IMG/VR virus record: IMGVR_UViG_3300008117_000081
Coordinates: 33,036-97,035 of that record
DNA length: 64,000 nt
Source of the DNA: a virus
Reading direction: 5' to 3' (one strand)
Shown here: positions 44,156-53,100 of the stretch, one piece after another
Numbering within the stretch: the stretch's first letter is position 1
Layout of the letters: each line of letters starts with the position of its first letter
Made by a program: the position numbers and the translations under genes
The notes under the pieces: model-generated
Database searches by the model: none
The model's input: the letters and a program-made list of their open reading frames with translations, nothing else
What the model was told of the DNA's origin: nothing

Positions 44156-47100
44156 ATGGCTAACGTAGAGATTAAAAGCTATAATCAAATTCTGGGAGCA
44201 ATGGTAAGAAAAATCATTGCCGATACTGCGATAAATGACGTCAATACCGGATCCGCGCTGCTAACTCTACTTGAAGCGGCTGCCTCTAATGACTTTGAAA
44301 ACAATGTTGCCATACTGAATGTTCTAGAGCTAATGAACATAGACGCCGTTAGAAACAACGATCTAGACTCTTATGGCTCTAATTATGGCCTTACTAGAAA
44401 CGTCGCGGCTAGAGCTTCAGGTCAAATCAAGATTACCGATACAAATATCACAAAGAGAAGCACCAGATTATACTCAATAAAGCCTGCCCCTATAAGAGGA
44501 GCTACTACTCTGTACGTGGCAAATGCATCTGAGTGGAATCTCACTGGAAATCTCTATATTGGTAGAGGTACTCAGAATTTTGAAGGTCCAATTCCATATA
44601 CATCCATTACAGACAATGGTAGTTTTTATACTATAACTCTAGGAGCCTCGCTTCAGAAAGATCATCTTCTTACTGACAGCGTTATAGATGGCCAAGGGAC
44701 AGCTGATAGGCAGATACCAGCTAATACGCTAGTAAGAATACCTGCAAATAACGTTAGTCCAGATATCAGCTATGTAACGCTAAGAAATGCGGTAATTCCA
44801 GCTGGTGAAACATTTGTGGACTCAGTTCCCGTTGTTGCAGTAAACGCTGGCACATCTGGAAATGCTGGGATAAACACCATAACAAGATTTTCGACGCCGC
44901 CATTTTTGGGCGCTGCTGTAACAAATACTATTGCTTTTACTAATGGCAGAGATGCAGAATCAGATGAATCTTTTAGAGATAGAATAAAAGCATATTCGAA
45001 CTCTTTATCGAGAGGTACTCGTCAAGCTATATTATCAGCTATATACGGTGTTTCTGAGGAAACAGATGGCAAGCAGGTTGAATCTGCCAATATAACAGAG
45101 CCAGCATCAATAGCAGACCCAAGCATTATCTATATAGATGATGGTCAAGGTTTTCAACCAAGCTATAAAGGACAGTCTGTAGATCTATTGTTGGCCTCAG
45201 CTAATGGCAGCGAAGAATTTTTACAGCTCGCTAACTATCCTCTACCTAGAGCTCAGGTAGTAAATCTTGCAGAAGCGCCATATCTATTAGCAGACTCTAT
45301 GACTCTTAAAGTTGAAGTAGATGGACTAGAGGAATCTATCGTTCTTTATGATTCTGATTTTAGCAATATTTCTTCTGTGAGTATCTATGATCTAGCTACA
45401 ACAATAAACACTAAATCAGTCAGCTTTAAGTGTAGATTGACAGAGAATTCGTCTAGACTTCTACTGTATCCAACAGATCATACAGCTGAGACAATTAAAG
45501 TCACAGGAGATGGTGGGAGATTCGATGCTAACTCATCGCTAAAATTTCCATTAAATGAATTTTCAAATATAAAACTATATAAAAATAATAAACTGCTAAG
45601 AGAAAAAGAGCTGTCTGCTTCTGTAGCGACCGTAGAATTTTCTACATGGGGAATATCTACTGGCGGTAACTTAATAATTTCTGTGGACGATACTCCGCCT
45701 CAAGATCGTAGTTTTACACTATTAGATTTTGGCGCCAGTAGCTTTTTTTCTGTAACTCTTCAAGACTGGGTTCGTGTATTTAACTATAAGTTTGCAGGAT
45801 TGACTGCTACGGCAACTGCTGCTGGAAGGCTTGTTGTTACATCAAATAAAGGTGGCGAAGAGTCTTCTATTAAGATAGTTGGCGGATCATATCTAGAAAA
45901 CATGTTTAGCTCTCAGACACTAGAGTCTAGTGGTCAAAATTCTGATTTTATCCTTAATAGGCAGAATGGTAATCTACAAATTAAAGTAGATATAGAGGCT
46001 GGAGATACTATCACAGCCGGATCAAGTGACTCAAAGGGATTCATAGTATCCAGCGCTGCATCTAACGGAATATTTAATTTATCTAACGATTCTAGTAATA
46101 GACCCGCAGAGATGGTCATTGTAGCAGATGCTGCAAGAGTTGTTCCAAGATCGCTTAGTCTACCAATTGCGTCTACTATAACTCTACTAGATCAAGGCAA
46201 CAGCATTATGAGAATAATGTCTAGTGCCATATCTTCGTTTAGCAATGTACAAGCTGGTGACTATATCTATATAGTTAGCAGAGGCGAAACTAGAGCAAAT
46301 CCACTAATTGATCCGCCTGGATCAGGCAGCTGGGTAGATGACGCTTCTAGCGGTCTATTTAAGGTACATGCAAAAGGCGAACATTTATATGCTGGAGTAG
46401 ACAGCTACCTAGATGTAAAAAATGTAAACATGGTTTCTGGCGGATCTTATGCAATATTGGATGCGCTTGATATTCAGGCATTCTATTCCGATAAGTATCC
46501 GCAGATATGGAGAGCTTCTTCGCTGTCAGCTCCAGTCTCTGCTAGCATAAATGAAGTAGTTGCATCTATTAACAGTTTAATTAAAGGCGTAGAAGCAAAA
46601 ACTTTTAGAACAAGCTATATAAAAATTACTTCAGCTACTGAAACAAGTGGAAGCATTGCTATACCTGTTTCTGTAGGTGCAGCATCTAGAGTTTTTAATA
46701 CTGCACAAGGCACTCAGCTTGGAACTGAGTCGCATATAGCGAATGTTATTCCAAGCAAAAGTTACTTAACAATGTTTAAACGATCTGAGCCAGAATCAGA
46801 TAATGTTTGGCTAGATAGACACGTTTATAGCGAAATAAGAGGTTCACTTACTGCAAACTCACAGCCTAGCATTGACGGCTCTGGTTTTTATTCTGAAACA
46901 TTAACTGACACTGCTACGGATTTTTTAAATGATATAAGCTATGACGATTTCATAGAAATAACAAGTGGTCAAAATAAGGGCCAATCAAGAAATATTAGGT
47001 CCATATTAAGCTCAAGTCAAATAGGCACAAGAAACTCTACGCCTAGAACTCTAATGGATTACACTGCTGGAGATGAGTATAGTGCAGTTAAAGGTCTAGA

Positions 47101-50100
47101 ACTTTCATCCGAAGATAATATCGTAATGATACTAGACAATGATCCTATAGCTAAAACCATAGATATGCCACTCTCAAGAACTGGTCAGATCAATAGCGGT
47201 TCGCAGCTTTCAAATTTCATACCTACTAGCATAGCATTCTCTGCAGATGACATAGATAACGAGTCTGGTATTGATTTCGGTAAAGCAGATATCTGGGGCA
47301 CTTTGCCATCTCAGGGGAGCACTAACTTTAACGACTACAATATATGGTTTAGAGCTAGAAACTGGTATTATGATAATGGCGCAGCCATGATAATAAGAGC
47401 TAGCGACTATGGTCCAATAGGCGAACAATATACTTTTGGAATCGACTACCCTAGTACTGCCGATAGCGAGAGCACGCTTGTGCAATCTACAATTCCAGGC
47501 GTAACTTCTTTTAGATATGTATTTGGTTCAAACAGCGCAATAAATACAGACATCTCTCCAGGAGACCAGTTCACACTGACAGACTTAGGCTCTAGCATAC
47601 TTAGGTTAAAATTTCCTACTACTGCTAGTGTTAATTCTATAAATATAGGTGATGTCATATCTATAGGTGAAACAAGCGGATTTTCAACAGCAAATTGCGG
47701 AACTTTCAGCATTCTTCAAAAGGATGATATCGCTAAAACACTAGATTTTTATAGCATAGACGGAGTAGCAACAGCAGTAGGTTCAGCTTCAGTTCAAGAG
47801 ATAGTATGCGTTGCAGACTCTAGTGGAAGTCTAAATGGAAGCTATTTTATAGTTAGCGCAGCAAATGGCGATACGGTTAAATTCTGGTATGACAATAACA
47901 ACAGCGGTACACTAGAGCCTGCTTCAATAGCTACAACTAGAAGCTGGGAGATCGACATCCTTAACGATGACACAGATATAGATGTCGCCACAAAAACTGC
48001 CATCATAATGGCAGGAGACCCAGCCTTTGCTTCTGTGACAAATGCCTCTGGAACTTCTGCCACCATATCTATAGTAGATGCAGTCAATGGCCCAGTTACT
48101 GCAGGCCAAGACGGAGTAGTGCCTACAGGTTTTACATTTTTACTAGATATAGCTGGAGTTGCTGACAGCTATGAAACTATAAATCTAGTAAATAAGCTAG
48201 AAATTTTCTCTATAAAACAGAATACTATTGCAGACATAGTTGCTAAAATAAATACAAATCCTATGCTTGAAGCAGTAGAGCACACATCTGGCACATTGAT
48301 TAAGGCCACTAGAGATATAACTGGCGTCGCTATCAATGAAGTAGCCTACTATCATAATCCTAATCCTTCTAGCAATTATCATGATTTTATATCTTTCTGG
48401 GACTCAAAGAACTGGATATCAAGTTTTCAAAATGCTAATCCTAATTTTCAACTTAAAAAACCACTAGTTCTAGTAGGCGTAACGCCACTATACGAGCTAG
48501 ATACTGCAATAAATCTAGATGGAACTACTGGTGAAAAATTTAAACTTATACCATCAACTCTAGATAATCTAGCACATCATATGACACATAGAGCGCTTTC
48601 ACAGCTAAATATAGTGTCTAGAGTTTCTGTTGCCAATGACAGCAGTTCAATACAGATAAAATCACAGCAGCTTGGATCTAGTGGAGCTATAGAAATAGTG
48701 GGTGGTAGTGCAAATAACGCAAAATTTAAATTAATAGGAAGCTCTCAGATAGTTGAAGATTCTGATAATTTCTTGCAGTTTAAAATACCAGCTTCGCCAA
48801 ATACACTTCAGCCAGGACACCATGTTCAACTTGAAAATGACTATGGGGTTGAGCGCATAAGCAGACTAGGTCAAAATGACAGTATAGATGTTGTTAAGAA
48901 GAATGACAGCACTTGCGAGTACATGTATAATTCTAAGAATACTAATTTTAATCAGTATACTAAGATAAATATAGTAGATGCTCACTCGCTAGATCCAATT
49001 AGCTATCCTACTCCTGGAATTGTCTGGCGATGGACTCATGATGATTCAGGTTCATATCTCATATTGTCAGATACAGACGAAGGATCCGTAGACTACAATC
49101 CGCAAATGCGAAATGCAATAGGTGCATTAACATCAAATAGCGAAATTCATCAAGAAGTAACTCAGGCTGGAGACTCTGATGACAATCTAGTTTTCAGAGT
49201 AACTTCTTCTGGAGTACCTGATCATGCAGATTATCTTAGATTTATAAACAGTGCTGATTCTAGCTGGATCGCATGGTTTTCTGTAGACGGTAATCTAACG
49301 CCTCCTGTTATGCTGATAGGCGGAACCCCATCTGTGCAGACAGTTGGTTGTCAGCCAGATGTAGCAAACTCACTTAATGCTTCTTACTTTATATTACAAA
49401 CTCCAAACGGAGATACTGTTAAATTCTGGTATGACAATAATAACGCCGGAGCAACAGAGCCAGCAGTAGGTACTACTACTAGGTCGGTAGAGATTAACAT
49501 AGACACAGATGACGACGTAAATGAAGTAGCCGTTAAAACAGCAGCAGCAATAGACAGCGATCTAGCTTTTGCTAGCGCGGCAGTGACACCTGGAGGAATT
49601 ATTACCGGGTCTCCTACTGTTCATGATATCGATTGTGAGCCAGACATAGCTAATTCACTAGATGGTTCTTACTTTACACTTAATGCTGGAAACGGCGACG
49701 TGGTTAAATTCTGGTATGATAACAATGATGCTGGCACAACTGAGCCTGGTTTAGGCATACCAGGATCACCGTCTATACAGCTTATCGAATGTCAGCCAGA
49801 TGTATCTAATTCACTGGATACTTCTTATTTTGTACTAGAAGCTGGTAACGGAGATACAGTTAAATTCTGGTATGACAATAATAATGCCGGAGCAGCTGAA
49901 CCAGCAGTAGGTACTACTACTAGATCGCTAGAGATTAATATAGACACGAACGATGATGTGAATCAGGTTGCTGCTAAAACAGCTAATGCGATCGATAATG
50001 ATTCAGCTTTTGCTAGTGCAATAGTAACACCAGGCGTAATAATGCCAGGATCTGGGGTGCCTTCTATACAAAGAATTCAGCTGCAACCAGATATCTCCAA

Positions 50101-53100
50101 CTCACTTAATGGTTCTTATTTTGTACTAGAAGCTGGTAACGGAGATACTGTTAAATTCTGGTATGACAATAATAACAGCGGAACAGCTGAGCCTGCAGTA
50201 GGAACCACTACTAGGTCAGTAGAGATCAATTCCATATCTACAAATGATGATTCTGATGCAGTAGCTACACATACAGCTACAGCAATATCATCTGATATAG
50301 CTTTTGCAAGTGTGCTAATAACGCCTGAAATTTCTAATACAGGGTTCGTTGCGCAACTTAATTCCTCTAATCAATCTTTAGCAGATGCTTTTGGTAACTC
50401 AGTAGCTATCAGCGGAGACTACGCAGTGGTAGGAGCACCTCAAGATGACGGCTCTACTGACACTATCACTACTGCTGGTGAAGCTTATATTTTTAAAAGA
50501 AATCAAGGTGGAGCAAACAACTGGGGTTTAATAAAGACACTTAATTCACCCAATGAGGACACAGATGACGCATTCGGCTATTCAGTCGCTATAGATGGTG
50601 ACTATATAGTAGTAGGTGCATATGGCGATGAAGGTTCTACTGGTACTATTGGTACTGGTGAAGCCTATGTCTATAAAAAAGATCAGGGTGGAGCCGATAA
50701 CTGGGGCTTAATTAAGACACTTAATTCCGACAATGAAGATGATGGAGACACATTTGGTAACTCAGTAGCTATAGACGGTAATTATATAGTAGTAGGGGCT
50801 AGAACAGATCATGGTACTGCTGATGCTATTGGTAGTGCTGGTGAAGCCTATGTCTACAAAAAAGATCAGGGTGGTGTTGATAACTGGGGCTTAATTAAGA
50901 TACTTAATTCCGACAATGAAGATACTGGAGATCAATTTGGTTGGTCAGTAGCTATTAGTGGTGATTACATAGCAGTAGGGGCATTCGTTGATGACGGATC
51001 CATAGACGCTATTATTGACGCTGGTGAAGTTTATGTCTTCAAAAAAGATCAGGGTGGTGTTGATAACTGGGGCTTAATTAAGATACTTAATTCCGACAAT
51101 GAAGATACTGCAGATCAATTTGGTTATTCAGTAGCTATTAGTGGTGACTATATAGTAGTAGGTGCATATGGCGATGACGGATCTACTGATGCTATAAGTA
51201 GCGCTGGTGAAGCCTATGTATTTTATAAAGATCAAGGCGGAACTGACAATTGGGGTTTAATTAAGACGCTTAATTCTTCCAATGAAGATGCAAATGATTA
51301 TTTTGGCTGGTCAGTAGCTATTAGCGGTAACTATATAGTAGTAGGTGCACCTTTCGATAGAGGTATTGCTGATGGCGTTAGTAGCGCTGGTGAGGCTTAC
51401 TTATTCTATAAAAATCAAGGCGGGACTGATAACTGGGGTTTCTTAAAACAACTTAACTCACCTAATGAGAACGGAGATAGATTTGGAAGTCAAGTGGCTG
51501 TAGACGGCGACAATATAGTGGTTGGAGCATCTTCTGATGACGGCTCTACTGAAACTTTAAATGACGCTGGTGAAGCATATATATATAGTATCAATCTTGC
51601 AACTCCAACTCCAGCGTCTATAGATTTAGCAAATGCTGACTCTGGACCGGTAGCGATTGGCACTGACGGTACTCCTGCTACTAATTTTACATTTAGTGTG
51701 GTTTTGACTGGAACACCTGACGGTCTAAGTCCTGCGACAATAACAGTGACTAATTCTGCTGATGGTCCAGTTAATGCTGGAGTTGACGGCACTACACCTA
51801 CGAATTTTATTTTGTCAATAGATACTATTGGCGTAGCGGGTGTTCCTGCTGTTCCTTCCGATAGATCAGTAGAGATTAATGTAGATACAGATGACGATGT
51901 TCTAGCAGTAGCTACTAAAACAGCTGATGCGATCGATAATGATTCAGCTTTTGCTAGTGCAACAGTGACAACCACGACGGTTCCTGGCAATATCGCTATA
52001 CAGACAATAGGCTGTCAACCAGACGTCTCTAACTCACTTAATGGTTCTTATTTTGTACTAGAAGCTGGTAACGGAGATACTGTTAAATTCTGGTATGACA
52101 ACAATAACAGCGGAACAGTTGAACCTGCGGTAGGAACCACTACTAGGTCGCGAGAGATTAATATAAGCACCAATGATGATTTTGAAGAAGTGGCTACTAA
52201 GACGGCGAATATTATTGACAATGATTCAGCTTTTGCTAGCGCAATAGTAACAACTACAACTGCACCAGTAATAACCCCTGGCTCTTATATTAAAGCAGCA
52301 GCTACTCCTAGCGGTTACAATTGTATATATACAAAAATATCAGGCGATTACATGTTCGCTGTCGGATCTAATGGCCTGCTATCATCAGTTTTCATACATA
52401 AGAAAAATCAAGGTGGATTAAATAACTGGGGACTAATCAAGACGCTGCCTTTTAGCGGATTCAATAGTATTATTATTGATGCAGATGGAGACTATCTAGT
52501 CGTCGGTGCTTTTGAGGACGGCGGTTCTACTAATGCTATCAGTGCTGCTGGTGAAGCCTACGTCTACAAAAAAGATCAGGGCGGAATTGATAACTGGGGA
52601 CTTACTGCTACACTTAATTCACCAGATGAAGACTTGTACGATCGATTTGGTACCTATGTTGCAATAAGCGGAAACTATATCGCGGTACATGCTGCAGGTG
52701 ACGATGGTTTTACTGATACAGTCAATGATGCTGGCGAAGTATATATATTTAAGAAAGATACGGGACTAGAGAGCTGGAGCTTAATCAAGAGTTTTACTCC
52801 TGGATTTGAGGTTGCTGGCAACAATAGTGGCGCGCCTTTACATTTAAGTGGTGATTATTTAGTATTAAAGCCATCTAACTTATCTTCAATTATTAATTCA
52901 ACTATTATTGTGTATAAGAAAGACCAGGGCGGAGTTGATAACTGGGGATTAGTCAAAACTATCACTGCTCCAAATTTTTCTACTTGGCCACCAAATGGTA
53001 ATTTTGGCTATTCAGTAAATATTAGTGGCGACTATATCATAGCACTTGAAACTCCATATGAATATCTGCATATTTTTAAGAAAAATTACGGCGGAACTGA